This document shows, in pieces, positions 40,102 to 55,959 of a stretch of 64,000 nt of DNA. The stretch is taken from the NCBI RefSeq assembly GCF_900095225.1, contig NZ_LT607419.1, forward strand, positions 208,348 to 272,347, in the 5' to 3' direction. How positions within the stretch are numbered: the stretch's first letter is position 1; every line of letters starts with the position of its first letter. Made by a program: the position numbers and the translations under genes. This stretch comes from Pseudomonas sp. UMAB-08. GTDB lineage: Bacteria; Pseudomonadota; Gammaproteobacteria; Pseudomonadales; Pseudomonadaceae. A model generated the notes under the pieces. That model was not told where the DNA came from and did no database searches. It saw nothing but the letters and a program-made list of their open reading frames with translations.

Positions 40102-40968
40102 TCAATTCTTCGCGACGGCGGGTTTGTCCGTCGTAGGCGCAACCTGCTCACGCCATCCCACGGCAAGGCCGTTGGAGTAACGCAGGTCGATGCGCGCAAT
40201 ATTCGTGATCTGTTCTTTAAGCGTTTTTTCATAAATGGCAATAAATCGGCGCATTTTTTCCACCAGGTGGTCGCGTCCCAGTAACAGCTCGATACCCGGG
40301 CCCGCACTGCCTGCACCAGTGGTCAAAAACCAACTGCCACGTTCACGTAATTCCAGACGTACGATGGAAAAACCCAACGGCCGTAACATCTGACTCAACA
40401 CCTGATACTGCTGCATCACCTGCTGCTGGGCACGCTGAGGGCCGAACAGTTGAGGCAGATGCTCGTAATTGGCCAGCTCGCGCGGGGTAAACGCCTGCCC
40501 CTGGTTGTTCAGCAGCGCCTCTTCACCCCAGCGCGCCACCGGCAATTGTTCTTCCAGACGAATGACCACCTGATCGGGCCAGACACGCCTGACTTCGGCG
40601 TGGGCGATCCATGGCATTTGTTCCAGTTCGGTGCGCATCCCTGTGAGGTCGATGGTGAAGAAGCTCGCCGCCACATACGGGGCAATCCGCTGCTGCACCG
40701 CTTGCTGGCTGATGTAGCTCAGATCACCCTGCACATTGATCCGGGTAATTGGCCGGTCGGCATACGGCAACAGCCGCTGCGCGGCTTCGTAGGTGCCGAA
40801 GCCCAGAACGACCAACATCACAGGCCAGAACAGACGCTTGAAGAATCCGAAGTTTGCTTTAGGCAGGCGCATCGACAGCGGCTCTTTGGCCACCATCCGA
40901 CTGGCACCACGCGGCACCGGCTTGCGGCCGGGAACGGGTTGCTGATGACGTAGCATCGCGCCTTGCAT
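40102..40968 (-). CDS. ftsQ: Cell-division protein FtsQ
   Basis: 288 residues. Short cytoplasmic N-terminus, one TM helix (~50-70, [19 protein letters not shown]), the POTRA domain (~75-150, [18 protein letters not shown]) and the FtsQ beta domain. FtsQ connects FtsL/FtsB to the divisome. The ATG at 40968 is two bases past the ddlB stop and follows GAGG. Confidence 0.96.
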   Translation of the reverse strand: MQGAMLRHQQPVPGRKPVPRGASRMVAKEPLSMRLPKANFGFFKRLFWPVMLVVLGFGTYEAAQRLLPYADRPITRINVQGDLSYISQQAVQQRIAPYVAASFFTIDLTGMRTELEQMPWIAHAEVRRVWPDQVVIRLEEQLPVARWGEEALLNNQGQAFTPRELANYEHLPQLFGPQRAQQQVMQQYQVLSQMLRPLGFSIVRLELRERGSWFLTTGAGSAGPGIELLLGRDHLVEKMRRFIAIYEKTLKEQITNIARIDLRYSNGLAVGWREQVAPTTDKPAVAKN

Positions 40969-40972
40969 GGGA

Positions 40973-43381
<2,409 letters not shown>

Positions 43382-43389
<8 letters not shown>

Positions 43390-44452
43390 GAGCCACCTCC
43401 AGACAGATATCGACCACAGTGCGCGTTGCGTCAGGTTTGGCCAGGTCGCGAGCCGTGCGGGCCATGCTGTTCAATTGTTCGGGTTGCATCAAAACCTCTT
43501 TCAGGCGTGCGGCCATTTCGGCTGCGCCAGTTGTCGCTTGTGGCATGACGAAGGCTGCACCTTCGCGGGCCAGATAGTCGGCATTACGGGACTGGTGGTC
43601 GTCGATCGCATGGGGCAACGGCACCAACAACGACGGCAGGCCAGCCGCCGCCAGTTCACTGACGGTCAGCGCGCCTGCGCGACAAACCACCAGGTCGGCC
43701 CAGCCATAGGCTTGGGCCATGTCTTTGATGAAGGGCGCCACTTGCGCCTCGACATCGGCAGTGCGATAGCGCTCTGCGGTGATCTGGTCATGATTCTTGC
43801 CGGCCTGATGAAACACTTCAGGTCGCAACTCCAGCGGCACCAGTGCCAATGCGGCGGGCAGCAGTTTGTTCAGTGGCTCAGCGCCCAGGCTTCCGCCAAG
43901 AATCAGCAAACGGGCTTTACGTCCGGCCAACGCCTGACGCGGCGTTTCGAGAAACAGCTCGGTGCGTACCGGGTTGCCGGTGGTACGGCGTTTTGCCGAA
44001 GTCGAAAACGTGTTCGGGAAGGCTTCGCACACGCGAGTGGCAAACGGCGCCAGGCTGCGATTGGCTGTACCGGCGACAGCGTTCTGTTCATGAATGATCA
44101 GCGGTACACCCGCCAATTTCGCTGCCAGGCCGCCAGGACCCGTGACGAAACCACCCATTCCCAGTACGCAGACGGGCTGCAATTGACGAACGATCTTGCG
44201 CGCTTGCAACAAAGCCTTAAGCACCACAAACGGCGCCTTCAACAGCGTAAGCACGCCCTTGCCCCGCAGGCCGGTCACGTTGATCAAATGCAGCGGCAAG
44301 CCCGCTTGCGGGACCAGTTCGTTTTCGATACCGCGCGGTGTGCCGAGCCAGTGCACGCTGTAACCGCGGGCCTGAAATTCGCGCGCGCAGGCCAGCGCCG
44401 GGAAGACGTGTCCGCCCGTGCCGCCCGCCATGATCAGCACGTTAGCGCCCAT
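43382..44452 (-). CDS. murG: UDP-GlcNAc:lipid I N-acetylglucosaminyltransferase
   Basis: 356 residues. GT28 enzyme that makes lipid II at the inner face of the membrane: [12 protein letters not shown] (~9-20), [11 protein letters not shown], and [24 protein letters not shown] in the donor domain. ATG at 44452, overlapping the ftsW end by 11 bases. Confidence 0.98.
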
Positions 44453-45656
44453 GGGTCGGCTCCTCGGTGAAGTCGCTTTCATTGAATTCCGTTTCTTCGC
44501 TGCCGGTATTGGTCCGCGCTTCCCACTCGATGCGCAGCAGCAAGCCCAGGCTTGCGCAGCAGATCACCAACGAACTGCCGCCATAACTGAGGAAGGGCAA
44601 GGTCAGGCCTTTAGTCGGCAACAGTCCGACGTTTACGCCGATGTTGATCAGGAACTGACCAATCCACAGGAACGCCAGACCGTAAGCCACATAGGCTGCG
44701 AAATATTGCTTGGCCCTCTCGGCCCACATACCGATGTACATGGCCCGGATACTGACGAATACGAACAGGCCCACAGTGATCAGCGAGCCGACCACGCCCA
44801 ATTCTTCCGCGAGCACAGCAAACACGAAGTCGGTGTGCGCTTCAGGTAAATAGAACTGCTTCTGCACGCTGTTACCCAGACCGACGCCGAACCATTCGCC
44901 ACGGCCAAAGGCAATCAGGGCCTGGGTCAGCTGATAACCGGAGCCAAACTGATCGGACCAGGGGTCGGTGAAGGTGATCAGACGCGCCATACGATAGGGC
45001 TGCGCTTGAACCAGCACGAACACCGCGCCCACCGCCAACACCACCATCAGGGTGAAGCGGAACAGTCCTACGCCACCGAGGAACAGCATCGCCGCCGCAG
45101 CCCCCATCATTACGACGGTGGCACCGAAGTCCGGTTCCATCAGCAGCAAACCTGCCATCGGCAGCAAAACGATGAATGGCTTGAAGAAGCCCATCCAGCT
45201 TTCCCGAACCTCCTGCTGGCGCCGTACCAGGTAACCGGCAAGAAAAATCACCACGAACACCTTGGCGATTTCCGAAGGCTGGACGTTGAACATCCCGAAA
45301 CCGATCCAGCGCATCGAACCGTTAACCTCACGGCCCAGCCCCGGCACCAATACCATCACCAGCAAACCGAAGGCGCCAATCAACATCAGCCAGCCCAGGC
45401 GCTGCCAGGTCGAAACAGGAATCATCATGGTCACGCCACAGGCGCCCAAACCGATGACCAGATACACCAGGTGACGCATCATCATGTACAGCGGGTTGCC
45501 GGACTGCACGGCGGCCACTTCTGACGAGGCAGAAGTGATCATCACCAGACCCAGGCCCAGCAGCGCAAGACAACCGGCCAACATCGGGAAGTCGACATCA
45601 ATGCCGCGACCGCTGATCAGCGGCGATGGATAAGGCTTGATCACACCCAGAATCAT
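44442..45656 (-). CDS. ftsW: Peptidoglycan glycosyltransferase FtsW
   Basis: 404 residues. A SEDS-family polymerase with ten membrane helices that works with FtsI at the septum. Signatures are WIGFGMFNVQPSEIAKVF and LPTKGLTLPFLSYGGSS. Start overlaps murD by 4 bases (ATGA). Confidence 0.97.
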   Translation of the reverse strand: MILGVIKPYPSPLISGRGIDVDFPMLAGCLALLGLGLVMITSASSEVAAVQSGNPLYMMMRHLVYLVIGLGACGVTMMIPVSTWQRLGWLMLIGAFGLLVMVLVPGLGREVNGSMRWIGFGMFNVQPSEIAKVFVVIFLAGYLVRRQQEVRESWMGFFKPFIVLLPMAGLLLMEPDFGATVVMMGAAAAMLFLGGVGLFRFTLMVVLAVGAVFVLVQAQPYRMARLITFTDPWSDQFGSGYQLTQALIAFGRGEWFGVGLGNSVQKQFYLPEAHTDFVFAVLAEELGVVGSLITVGLFVFVSIRAMYIGMWAERAKQYFAAYVAYGLAFLWIGQFLINIGVNVGLLPTKGLTLPFLSYGGSSLVICCASLGLLLRIEWEARTNTGSEETEFNESDFTEEPTHGR

Positions 45657-46999
45657 GACAAGGCCTCCACGGCGTGAGCGAACAAACGCCCACGCTCTTC
45701 AAAGTTCTTGAACATGTCCAGGCTGGCGCAGGCGGGAGACAGCAATACCGCATCCCCGTCCTGAGCCCATTCGGCAGCACGTTGCACAGCTTCTTCCAGG
45801 GTTTTGACGCGGACTAAAGGCACCGCATCGCCGAAGGTCTTGGCCAGCAATTCAGCATCGCGGCCCAACAACACGACCACGCGGCAATAGGCGACGACAG
45901 GGGCACGCAAGGCGCTGAAATCAGCACCCTTGCCATCTCCACCTGCGATCAACACCAGCTTGCCCGTAATATCCACGCCCAGGCCTTCGATGGCAGCCAG
46001 CGCGGCGCCAACGTTGGTGGCTTTGGAGTCGTCGTAATAGCTGACACCTGCACGCTCACGCAGCCATTGGCAGCGATGCGCGAGGCCGGTGAAGGTGCGC
46101 AAGGCGCTGAGCATGGCGTCAAACGGCAAGCCCACTGCATACCCGAGCGCCAACGCAGCCAAGGCATTGGATTGATTGTGTGCGCCGCGAATTTTCAGCT
46201 CGCGGACCGGCATCAGGGTGTCGAACTGGAAGGCGAGGTATTTTTCGCCGTTCTCTTCGCGCAGACCGAAGCCGTGGAAATCGGGTGTGTTCAGACCGAA
46301 GGTCCAGCACGGCAAGCCTTCACCGATCAGCGGCCGCGACAGTGCGTCCTGCCGATTGACCACCACTTGCCGGGCACCACGGAAAATCCGGTGCTTGGCC
46401 AAGTGATACGCCGGCAGGCCGCTGTAACGGTCCATGTGATCTTCGCTGACGTTCAACACAGTCGCCACTTCAGCGCCGAGTTGGTCAGTGGTTTCAAGCT
46501 GGAAGCTGGAGAGCTCAAGCACGTACAACTCGACCGAGTCATCGAGCAGGTCCAGCGCCGGGGTGCCGAGGTTGCCGCCGACTGCAACACGTTTACCCGC
46601 TGCGGCCGCCATTTCACCCACCAGCGTGGTGACCGTGCTTTTCGCATTCGAACCGCTGATTGCAACGATGGGCGCCTTCGCGTTACGCGCGAACAACTCG
46701 ATATCACCCGACAATTTCACGCCACGGGCCGCCGCCTGCTGCAGTGCTGGGGTCGCCAATGCCAGGCCGGGGCTGACGTACAGCTCGTCGGCACGGCAGA
46801 GAAACTCCACATCCAGCTCGCCGCAACGTACTTCCACCTGCGGGTAGTCCTGACGCAACGTCGCCAACTCGGGCGGATTGTCCCGCGTATCAGCCACAGC
46901 AAACGACACGCCCTGCTTCGCCAGGAAGCGAACCAGGGACATGCCGCTCTTGCCGAGACCGACAACGATGCGGAAGTGGTCAGAAACGATCAGAGACAC
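45653..46999 (-). CDS. murD: UDP-N-acetylmuramoylalanine--D-glutamate ligase
   Basis: 448 residues. N-terminal VGLGKSGMSLVRFL, ATP loop ISGSNAKSTVTTLVGE, and YYDDSKATNVGA around 310-325. The GSNAKS variant of the usual GTNGKS loop is common in Pseudomonas MurD. It starts five bases after mraY ends in the operon order. Confidence 0.97.
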   Translation of the reverse strand: MSLIVSDHFRIVVGLGKSGMSLVRFLAKQGVSFAVADTRDNPPELATLRQDYPQVEVRCGELDVEFLCRADELYVSPGLALATPALQQAAARGVKLSGDIELFARNAKAPIVAISGSNAKSTVTTLVGEMAAAAGKRVAVGGNLGTPALDLLDDSVELYVLELSSFQLETTDQLGAEVATVLNVSEDHMDRYSGLPAYHLAKHRIFRGARQVVVNRQDALSRPLIGEGLPCWTFGLNTPDFHGFGLREENGEKYLAFQFDTLMPVRELKIRGAHNQSNALAALALGYAVGLPFDAMLSALRTFTGLAHRCQWLRERAGVSYYDDSKATNVGAALAAIEGLGVDITGKLVLIAGGDGKGADFSALRAPVVAYCRVVVLLGRDAELLAKTFGDAVPLVRVKTLEEAVQRAAEWAQDGDAVLLSPACASLDMFKNFEERGRLFAHAVEALS

Positions 47000-47004
47000 T
47001 CGTT

Positions 47005-48087
47005 CTACCTCAGCTTCAGGGTGGCAAGGCCGATCAGCACCAGAATCACGGTGATGATCCAGAAACGGACAATCACGCGCGGCTCGGGCCAGCCTTTGAG
47101 TTCAAAGTGGTGGTGAATCGGTGCCATGCGGAACACACGGCGACCGGTCAACTTGAAGGACGCGACCTGGATGACGACTGAAAGGGTTTCCATCACGAAT
47201 ACACCGCCCATGATGAACAGGACGATTTCCTGACGAACGATCACGGCAATGGTGCCCAGTGCGGCGCCGAGTGCCAGGGCACCGACGTCGCCCATGAAAA
47301 CTTGCGCCGGGTACGTGTTGAACCAGAGAAAGCCCAGGCCTGCACCAATCAACGCGCCGCAGAACACAATCAGCTCACCCGCGCCCGGTACATAAGGGAT
47401 CAGCAGGTATTCAGCGAATTTCACGTTACCCGACAGGTAGCAGAAGATACCCAGCGCACCGCCAACCATCACCGTCGGCAGGATCGCCAGACCGTCGAGA
47501 CCATCCGTCAGGTTGACTGCGTTGCTCGATCCGACGATGACGAAATAGGTCAGCACCATGAAGCCGGCACCGAGCGGGATGCTGGCATCCTTGAGCATCG
47601 GCAGGATCAGGGTGGTTTCTACCGCGGACGGCGCAGTTGCATAAAGGAAAATCGCGGCGCCAAGGCCGAACACTGACTGCCAGAAGTATTTCCAGCGGCT
47701 AGGCAGCCCCTTGGAGTTCTTCTCGATCACTTTGCGGTAATCGTCGACCCAACCAATGCCACCGAACAGCAACGTGACGATCAACACGACCCAGACATAA
47801 CGGTTGCTCAGATCAGCCCACAGCAGGGTGCTGACGGTAATCGCCGAGAGGATCAACGCGCCGCCCATGGTCGGGGTGCCCGACTTGGAGAGGTGAGACT
47901 GCGGACCGTCATTACGTACCGATTGGCCGATCTGGCGATTCTGCAGGGTGCGAATCATCCATGGACCCAGGCACAGCGAGAGCGACAACGCAGTGAGCAC
48001 GCCGAGAATCCCGCGCAGGGTCAGGTATTGAAAGACCGCGAAGCCTTTGTAGAACTGTTGCAGATATTCCGCCAGCAGCAGCAGCAT
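47005..48087 (-). CDS. mraY: Phospho-MurNAc-pentapeptide translocase
   Basis: 360 residues, ten membrane helices. It makes lipid I from UDP-MurNAc-pentapeptide and undecaprenyl phosphate. Motifs: [27 protein letters not shown] and [11 protein letters not shown] with the metal-binding Asp residues, and HHHFELKG near the end. Shares one base with murF (TAATG). Confidence 0.98.
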   Translation of the reverse strand: MLLLLAEYLQQFYKGFAVFQYLTLRGILGVLTALSLSLCLGPWMIRTLQNRQIGQSVRNDGPQSHLSKSGTPTMGGALILSAITVSTLLWADLSNRYVWVVLIVTLLFGGIGWVDDYRKVIEKNSKGLPSRWKYFWQSVFGLGAAIFLYATAPSAVETTLILPMLKDASIPLGAGFMVLTYFVIVGSSNAVNLTDGLDGLAILPTVMVGGALGIFCYLSGNVKFAEYLLIPYVPGAGELIVFCGALIGAGLGFLWFNTYPAQVFMGDVGALALGAALGTIAVIVRQEIVLFIMGGVFVMETLSVVIQVASFKLTGRRVFRMAPIHHHFELKGWPEPRVIVRFWIITVILVLIGLATLKLR

Positions 48088-49454
48088 TAGTGTTTCTCCC
48101 GGCTAGAACCACACAAAGCCGCGACGATGTTTTCCATCGCAGCGCTGCGCGAACCCTTGATCAAAATAGTGGTATTAGTGTCCTGCTCGGCGCCAAGCGC
48201 CGCGATCAGGTCGGTCTGGTTGGTGAAGTGGCGAGCGTGCTGGCCAAAAGCGTTCACGGCATAGGTCATAAAAGGCCCCACCGCATATAACGCCGACACC
48301 TTGCCCGCAGCGTATGCGCCGACCTGACGATGGCCTTCTTCCGCCCACTCGCCCAACTCGCCAATATCCCCGAGCACCAGAACGGTGCGCCCAGAAAAGC
48401 CGGCGAGTATATCAACGGCAGCGCACATTGAGGTGGGGTTAGCGTTATACGTGTCGTCGATTACGCGAATACCATTAGTGGCCAATTGCGCAACCGCACG
48501 ACCTTTGACTGGCTGTACCGCATTCACCCCTGCAACGATGCCTTCCAGCGAAACACCCAACGCATGCGCCGCCGCAGCCGCCGCCAGGGCATTGGTGACG
48601 TTGTGCGTGCCCAGCAGATTGAGCTGGACAGACGCCGCGCCGGACGGACCGTGCAATGTGAAACTCGGGCACCCGCGAACATCGCGGGTCAGATCACGCG
48701 AGTAGAAGTCAGCAGCGTCATCGCTCAAGGCAAAGCTCACGACCTGGCGTCCATTCGCCCGTGCTTGCCAGATGGCGAAGGCCTTGTCATCACGATTGAG
48801 TACCGCGATACCGGTTGCGTCGAGGCCATCGATAATTTCACCCTTGGCCTGGACAATTTTTTCCGGGCCGCCGAACTCACCCACGTGGGCAGTTCCGGCA
48901 TTGGTGATCAGTGCGACATGGGGTTTGGCCAGGCTGACGGTGTAGGCAATTTCGCCGACACGTGAAGCGCCCAGCTCGATCACTGCTGCCGTGTGTTCAG
49001 GCGCCAGCTCGAGCAGGGTCAGCGGAACCCCCAGGTCGTTGTTCAAATTACCGCGCGTGGCCAGTACCGGCCCGCGCGTGCGCAAGATGCTCGCGAGGAT
49101 TTCCTTGACCGTGGTTTTACCGCTGGAGCCGGTGATCGCGGCAAGCGGCTTGTCGAACGCATTACGGTTCAGGGCACCGAGCTGCGCCAGCGCCTGACGG
49201 GTATCTTCGACCACCAGTTGCGGCAGAACGGAGCCTGCAACCTCACGCTCGACCAACGCACCGACCGCGCCTTTGCTCGCGACGTCATCAAGATAATCAT
49301 GGCCGTCGAAACGTGGACCGGTCAGCGCTATAAACAGCTGGCCCGGAACAATGGCGCGGCTGTCGATGCTGACACCGGTAAAGCTGCAATCTGCATTGAC
49401 CTGACGGCCAGCAAGTGGCCCGATCAGTTGACTGAACGTCAGCGGCTTAAGCAT
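48087..49454 (-). CDS. murF: UDP-MurNAc-tripeptide--D-alanyl-D-alanine ligase
   Basis: 455 residues. ATP loop [13 protein letters not shown] (~108-120), [10 protein letters not shown], and [11 protein letters not shown] in the central domain. Overlaps murE by 8 bases. Confidence 0.98.
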   Translation of the reverse strand: MLKPLTFSQLIGPLAGRQVNADCSFTGVSIDSRAIVPGQLFIALTGPRFDGHDYLDDVASKGAVGALVEREVAGSVLPQLVVEDTRQALAQLGALNRNAFDKPLAAITGSSGKTTVKEILASILRTRGPVLATRGNLNNDLGVPLTLLELAPEHTAAVIELGASRVGEIAYTVSLAKPHVALITNAGTAHVGEFGGPEKIVQAKGEIIDGLDATGIAVLNRDDKAFAIWQARANGRQVVSFALSDDAADFYSRDLTRDVRGCPSFTLHGPSGAASVQLNLLGTHNVTNALAAAAAAHALGVSLEGIVAGVNAVQPVKGRAVAQLATNGIRVIDDTYNANPTSMCAAVDILAGFSGRTVLVLGDIGELGEWAEEGHRQVGAYAAGKVSALYAVGPFMTYAVNAFGQHARHFTNQTDLIAALGAEQDTNTTILIKGSRSAAMENIVAALCGSSREKH

Positions 49455-50909
49455 GTGCCACCTCCCATGCAGTCAACGCTTTGCCGGCTTCTTCCAGATC
49501 GGAGAACGCATGGCGCTCGCCCTCGATTTCCTGGTAGTCCTCATGACCTTTGCCTGCCAGCACGATCACGTCCGCCGCGCTGGCACTGGCAATCAATTGG
49601 GCAATGGCCTGACCGCGACCGGCAACAAAGCTGACTTTATCGACGGCAACAAACCCTTGGCGGATGTCATCGAAAATCTGCGCAGGCACTTCTGTCCGTG
49701 GATTGTCATCGGTGACCACGACCGTATCCGCCAGCCGTTCAACCACTTCAGCCATCAACGGACGCTTGCCGCGATCTCGATCCCCGCCACAACCGAACAG
49801 GCACATCAGCCGGCCCCTGGCGTGCGGGCGCAGTGCTTCGAGGACTTTTTCCAGCGCGTCGGGGGTGTGTGCGTAATCGACCACGACCAACGGCTGGGTG
49901 CCGCCGCCCAAGCGCTGCATGCGACCGACCGGACCTTCCAGTTTCGGCAGCACGCTTAAAATTTCATCCAGCGCGTAGTCCAGGCCCATCAGCGCGCCGA
50001 CCGCAGCCAGCACGTTGCTCAGATTGAAACGACCCAGCAAGCTACTTTGCAGATTGTGCTCGCCTTGCGCTGTGACCAGCATGGCGCGTACGCCATCGTC
50101 ATCGAAGTGCGCATCACGGCAGTACAGGTCTGCGCGAGGATCATCAAGGCTGTAGCTGATCAGCCGCGATTCGTGTTTTTCTTTGACCAGTTGCCGACCG
50201 AAATCGTCATCCAGATTGATCACCCGGCAATGCAGATTTGGCCAGGCAAACAATTTCGCCTTGGCGGCTGCGTAGGCTTCCATCGTGCCGTGGTAGTCCA
50301 GATGATCACGGGACAGGTTGGTCAGCACCGCGACGTCGAACGCCAATGCAGTCGCACGTCCCTGATCCAGACCGTGGGAAGACACTTCCATCGCCACCGC
50401 ACGCGCGCCGGCTTTCTTCAAATCGGCCAGCATCGCTTGCACGGCTATCGGATCAGGCGTGGTATGACGGCCGCTTTGCAGCGCGCCGTAAAACCCTGTG
50501 CCCAGGGTGCCAACAATCCCACAATGCTGCCCAAGCTGATCCAGCGCTTGCGCGACCAACTGGGTGACACTGGTTTTACCGTTGGTGCCAGTGACGCCCA
50601 CCAGATTCAGACTGCGGCTCGGGTCACCATAAAAGCGCCCGGCGATGTCGGACAGTTGTGCCGCCAAGCCCTTGACCGGAATCAACGGCGCATCAGTGAT
50701 GGGCAAAACGGTTGCGCCTTCAACTTCATAAGCAACTGCCGCGGCGCCCCGCTTGAGTGCATCGGCGATATGCGCACGACCATCGAGCTTGCCGCCCGGC
50801 ACCGCCAGAAACAGATCGCCAGCCCGCACATTACGGCTGTCGAGGGTCAACTCGCGGATCAACAGATCGCGCTCGGCATGGGCAAAAATCTTGTTCAGGC
50901 TAACAGGCA

Positions 50910-50910
<1 letters not shown>
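49447..50910 (-). CDS. murE: UDP-MurNAc-L-Ala-D-Glu--2,6-diaminopimelate ligase
   Basis: 487 residues. ATP loop GVTGTNGKTSVTQL (~107-120), the carbamylated Lys region, and the DNPR motif (DDNPRTE), which selects meso-diaminopimelate over lysine. Shares its first base with the ftsI stop. Confidence 0.98.
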
Positions 50911-52935
<2,025 letters not shown>

Positions 52936-52939
<4 letters not shown>

Positions 52940-53877
52940 CGGAGCTTCTCCGCCACACGCATGACAGCGCTACGCGAACGTGGATTGGCTTTGGTTTCAG
53001 TCTCGGAGGCGAATTGCGCCTTGCCCAGGATTTTGATTTTTGGATCAAACGCCTGAAAACGAATCGGCAGGTCGCGGGGCATTTTGTCGGCTTCGCCCTT
53101 GGCGAGCTTGCGCATGAACAGTTTGACGATGCGATCTTCCAGCGAGTGGAAGCTGATCACAACCAGACGGCCACCGATTTCCAGCGCTTCGAGTGCAGCC
53201 TCAAGCCCGGCTTCAAGATCGCCCAGCTCGTTGTTGACGTGGATACGCAATCCCTGGAACGCACGGGTCGCTGGATTCTTGCCTTTTTCCCATGCAGGGT
53301 TGGCAACCTTGAGCACTTCAGCCAGATCGCCCGTGCGTTCGAAGCGCTGGGTCTCACGGCGTTGAACCACGGCATTTGCCATGCGCTTGGCAAAGCGCTC
53401 TTCGCCGTATTCCTTGAACACACGGGCGATTTCTTCTGCTGATGCAGTGGCGATAAAATCGGCAGCGCTGATGCCACGACTCGGGTCCATGCGCATGTCC
53501 AGCGGACCGTCGTTCATGAAGCTGAAACCGCGTTCAGGGTCGTCCAGCTGCGGAGAGGACACGCCAAGGTCGAGCAAAACGCCGCTGACCTTGCCCGCAA
53601 GACCGCGACTTTCGAGTTCAGAACCCAGCTCGGCAAAGCTGCGCTGCACAATGACAAAGCGGCCGTCTTCGGCCGCCAGCGCTTGCCCGGTGGCAATTGC
53701 CTGGGGGTCTTTATCGAATCCCAGCAAGCGACCGCCCGGACCCAGGTGCTGCAATATCAAACGGCTGTGTCCGCCACGCCCAAACGTGCCATCCAGGTAG
53801 CAGCCATCGGCACGCACCGCGAGAGCCTCTACAGCTTCATCAAGCAGTACGGTGATGTGGGTAAAGCCGCTATTCAT
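52936..53877 (-). CDS. rsmH: 16S rRNA (cytosine(1402)-N4)-methyltransferase
   Basis: 313 residues from the ATG at 53877; a GTG two codons upstream overlaps the mraZ stop and is possible. SAM-binding motifs: [15 protein letters not shown] at ~28-42, [12 protein letters not shown] and [16 protein letters not shown]. Formerly MraW. It methylates C1402 of 16S rRNA with RsmI, whose gene is also in this window. Confidence 0.97.
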
Positions 53878-53879
53878 AG

Positions 53880-54335
53880 TCACAAGATCAAATCACGCAG
53901 TTCATCAGGCATAGCGCCCGGTTGTTGAATGGCCGCCAGATCCGCTTCAGCAAGAGCGTTCCAGGCGTCCTCGTCCCACAGTTGAAACTTATTAAGCTGG
54001 CCAACTAACATCACGCGCTTATCCAACTTGGCATAATCGCGAAGGCGCGGCGGGACCAGAAAACGGCCGCTACCATCGAGCTCTAAATCAACCGCATTCC
54101 CGATCAATAACCGTTGCAAGCGACGGTTCTCTTCACGAAATGTCGGCAAATCACGCAATTTGGCTTCAATCAATTCCCATTCGGACAATGGGTACAAACA
54201 TAAGCAGGGGCTGGCAGCATCAATTGTCACGATCAACTGCCCGGCGCTAAGCGAATCCAGCTCGTCGCGGTACCGGCTCGGCATAGCGAGACGGCCCTTT
54301 GCATCGAGATTGATTGCATTAGCACCACGAAACAC
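53880..54335 (-). CDS. mraZ: Transcriptional regulator MraZ
   Basis: 151 residues with two AbrB/SpoVT-like halves, each with the DxxGR motif: [18 protein letters not shown] and [18 protein letters not shown]. MraZ forms rings that bind TGGGN-type repeats and represses its own operon, the dcw cluster; suitable repeats lie in front of it (54376-54402). Confidence 0.97.
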   Translation of the reverse strand: MFRGANAINLDAKGRLAMPSRYRDELDSLSAGQLIVTIDAASPCLCLYPLSEWELIEAKLRDLPTFREENRRLQRLLIGNAVDLELDGSGRFLVPPRLRDYAKLDKRVMLVGQLNKFQLWDEDAWNALAEADLAAIQQPGAMPDELRDLIL

Positions 54336-54375
54336 AACCGCGATCTCCGAATATTAACTTTTTACGGCGAAAAAA

Positions 54376-54402
54376 CCCACTTCATGCCACTTCTCGCCAC
54401 TT
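54376..54402 (-). promoter_or_regulatory. MraZ box: three 10-bp direct repeats
   Basis: On the minus strand AAGTGGC, AAGTGGC and AAGTGGG recur at exact 10-bp spacing (54396-54402, 54386-54392, 54376-54382). MraZ boxes in E. coli are TGGG repeats at the same spacing. They sit just downstream of the -10 element, where bound MraZ would block initiation. Confidence 0.75.
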
Positions 54403-54408
54403 GTGCAC

Positions 54409-54438
54409 ACTATAGGAATGCGCCCACCACACCGTCAA
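54409..54438 (-). promoter_or_regulatory. Sigma70 promoter of the dcw operon (PmraZ)
   Basis: TTGACG (54433-54438), 18-base spacer, TATAGT (54409-54414). Both hexamers match five of six consensus bases. It is about 75 bp from the mraZ start. Confidence 0.75.
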
Positions 54439-54601
54439 GGCGCGGTCCTAAGGAAAACCCTTACAGATCGGAGATTTAGGAGGGGAAAAACAGGTGAAGG
54501 AACAATTTCTCAATTGTTTTGACGAATAAACCTGAATTGACTCAAAGCACTGTGGCTCGAAGTTAAAGTGATTTATCAAGAGTAAGATTTTTTTGATATT
54601 A

Positions 54602-54631
54602 CAAAAGCGCTTCTGCTACGAAAAAGCAGAG
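54602..54631 (-). terminator. Probable terminator of rnpB
   Basis: On the minus strand CTCTGCT / AGCAGAA stem (one G-U pair) with a T-rich loop, then GCGC and a TTTT run. It lies just past the RNase P RNA 3' end. Confidence 0.5.
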
Positions 54632-54644
54632 AGGGGGAAAAGGT

Positions 54645-55000
54645 GGAGAGTCGATCTGTAAGCCGGGTTCTGTCGAGGACAGTCATTCCTCTACGACGGC
54701 CATCACTGGACGCCTTTAGCAACCTACCCGGTTCCAGCGCGGGCCACGCCTTGGAACCCTATTTGGTCTTGCTCCGAGTGGGGTTTACCTTGCCACGAAC
54801 TGTTGCCAGACGTGCGGTGCGCTCTTACCGCACCTTTTCACCCTTACCGGCACCGAAGTGCTTAGGCGGTTATTTTCTGTGGCACTTTCCGTAGGCTCGC
54901 GCCTCCCAGGCGTTACCTGGCACTCTGCCCTATGGAGCCCGGACTTTCCTCCCCCCCCTATTGCGGAACAATAGAAGGCAGCGACTGTCCAATCGACTCT
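54645..55000 (-). ncRNA. rnpB: RNase P RNA (type A)
   Basis: About 356 nt. The ends pair: 5' AGAGTCGATTGGACAGTCGC against 3' ...CAGATCGACTCT. Conserved parts on the minus strand are the GGAGGAAAGTCCGGGCTCC block, CAGAGTGCCAGG, the GAAAGTGCCACAGAAAA region, GGGTGAAAAGGTGCGGTAAGAGCGCACCGC and AAACCCC...GAGCAAGACC. It is the catalytic RNA that cuts tRNA 5' leaders. The exact ends are set by comparison from memory and may be off by a few bases. In pseudomonads it sits between mraZ and rsmI as here. Confidence 0.95.
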
Positions 55001-55086
55001 CCGCCGCCAAGGTTAGCGGCACGGACGCTCAAGAACAAGCTTTAATAAGTTCCGCGCATTTTGACTGTCAGGCCAAGAAGGATCTT

Positions 55087-55959
55087 TTATGCATCTTTTT
55101 GTTTCTCCAGCGCTACCTGGTAAAGCAAATTCTTGCGCACCCCGGTGATTTCCGCCGCCAAGGCCGCCGCGCGTTTGAGAGGCATCTCCTCCAGCAGCAA
55201 ATCCAGGATACGCCGAGCTTCGGTACCGATGACGTCCTCATCTTCGGGCAAGGTCCAGCCTGCCACCAGCACCACGCATTCACCGCGCTGCTGATTACTG
55301 TCCCCTTCGACGAACGCACGAAGCTCCGCCAAGGGTAGACCTTTGAGGGTTTCGAAGGTTTTAGTCAGCTCGCGCGCCAACAACGCCGGACGCTCAGGGC
55401 CGAACACCAGTTCCAGGTCTTGCAGGCACTCAAGGATGCGGTGTGGCGCCTCATAGAAGATCAAGGTGCGCGGCTCTTCTTTCAGCAGTTCAAGTCGCGC
55501 CCGCCGCCCTACCGCTTTGGCTGGCAAGAAGCCTTCGAAAATAAACCGGTCCGAGGGCAAGCCGGCCGCTGACAAGGCCGCGATCAGCGCACATGCACCT
55601 GGCACTGGAACCACCGCGATGCCAGCGGCACGCGCCTGTCGCACCAGGTGATAACCGGGATCAGAGATAAGCGGCGTCCCGGCATCAGAGATCAGTGCGA
55701 TGTCATCGCCCGCGAGCAGCCGTGTAATGAATCGACTCCCCTCCTCCCGCTCGTTGTGCTCGTGACAGGCAGCCAAGGGCGTGGAAATACCGAAATGCTG
55801 CATCAGACGTAACGAGTGGCGAGTATCTTCAGCGGCAATCAGCGCAACCTCTCGCAACACTTTTAATGCGCGCACGCTCATGTCATCCAGGTTACCGATA
55901 GGCGTGGCCACGACATAAAGCGAGCCAGCAGCGGAATTCAAAGCACCTGGAGCAGTCAA
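55087..55959 (-). CDS. rsmI: 16S rRNA (cytidine(1402)-2'-O)-methyltransferase
   Basis: 290 residues with a TTG start at 55959 (LTAPGALNS), preceded by AGAGGTG. The frame stays open 46 codons further upstream, but that part has no family similarity. The tetrapyrrole-methylase fold shows LYVVATPIGNLDDMS, ISDAGTPLISDPGY and FYEAPHRILE. It modifies the same C1402 as RsmH. Confidence 0.92.
   Translation of the reverse strand: MTAPGALNSAAGSLYVVATPIGNLDDMSVRALKVLREVALIAAEDTRHSLRLMQHFGISTPLAACHEHNEREEGSRFITRLLAGDDIALISDAGTPLISDPGYHLVRQARAAGIAVVPVPGACALIAALSAAGLPSDRFIFEGFLPAKAVGRRARLELLKEEPRTLIFYEAPHRILECLQDLELVFGPERPALLARELTKTFETLKGLPLAELRAFVEGDSNQQRGECVVLVAGWTLPEDEDVIGTEARRILDLLLEEMPLKRAAALAAEITGVRKNLLYQVALEKQKDA

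Noticed and set aside
54376..54402. CRISPR-like short repeats
   Set aside because: Only three 7-base units with 3-base spacers; fits an MraZ operator much better.
54645..55000. 83-codon reading frame at 54643-54894
   Set aside because: This is RNase P RNA read on the opposite strand.
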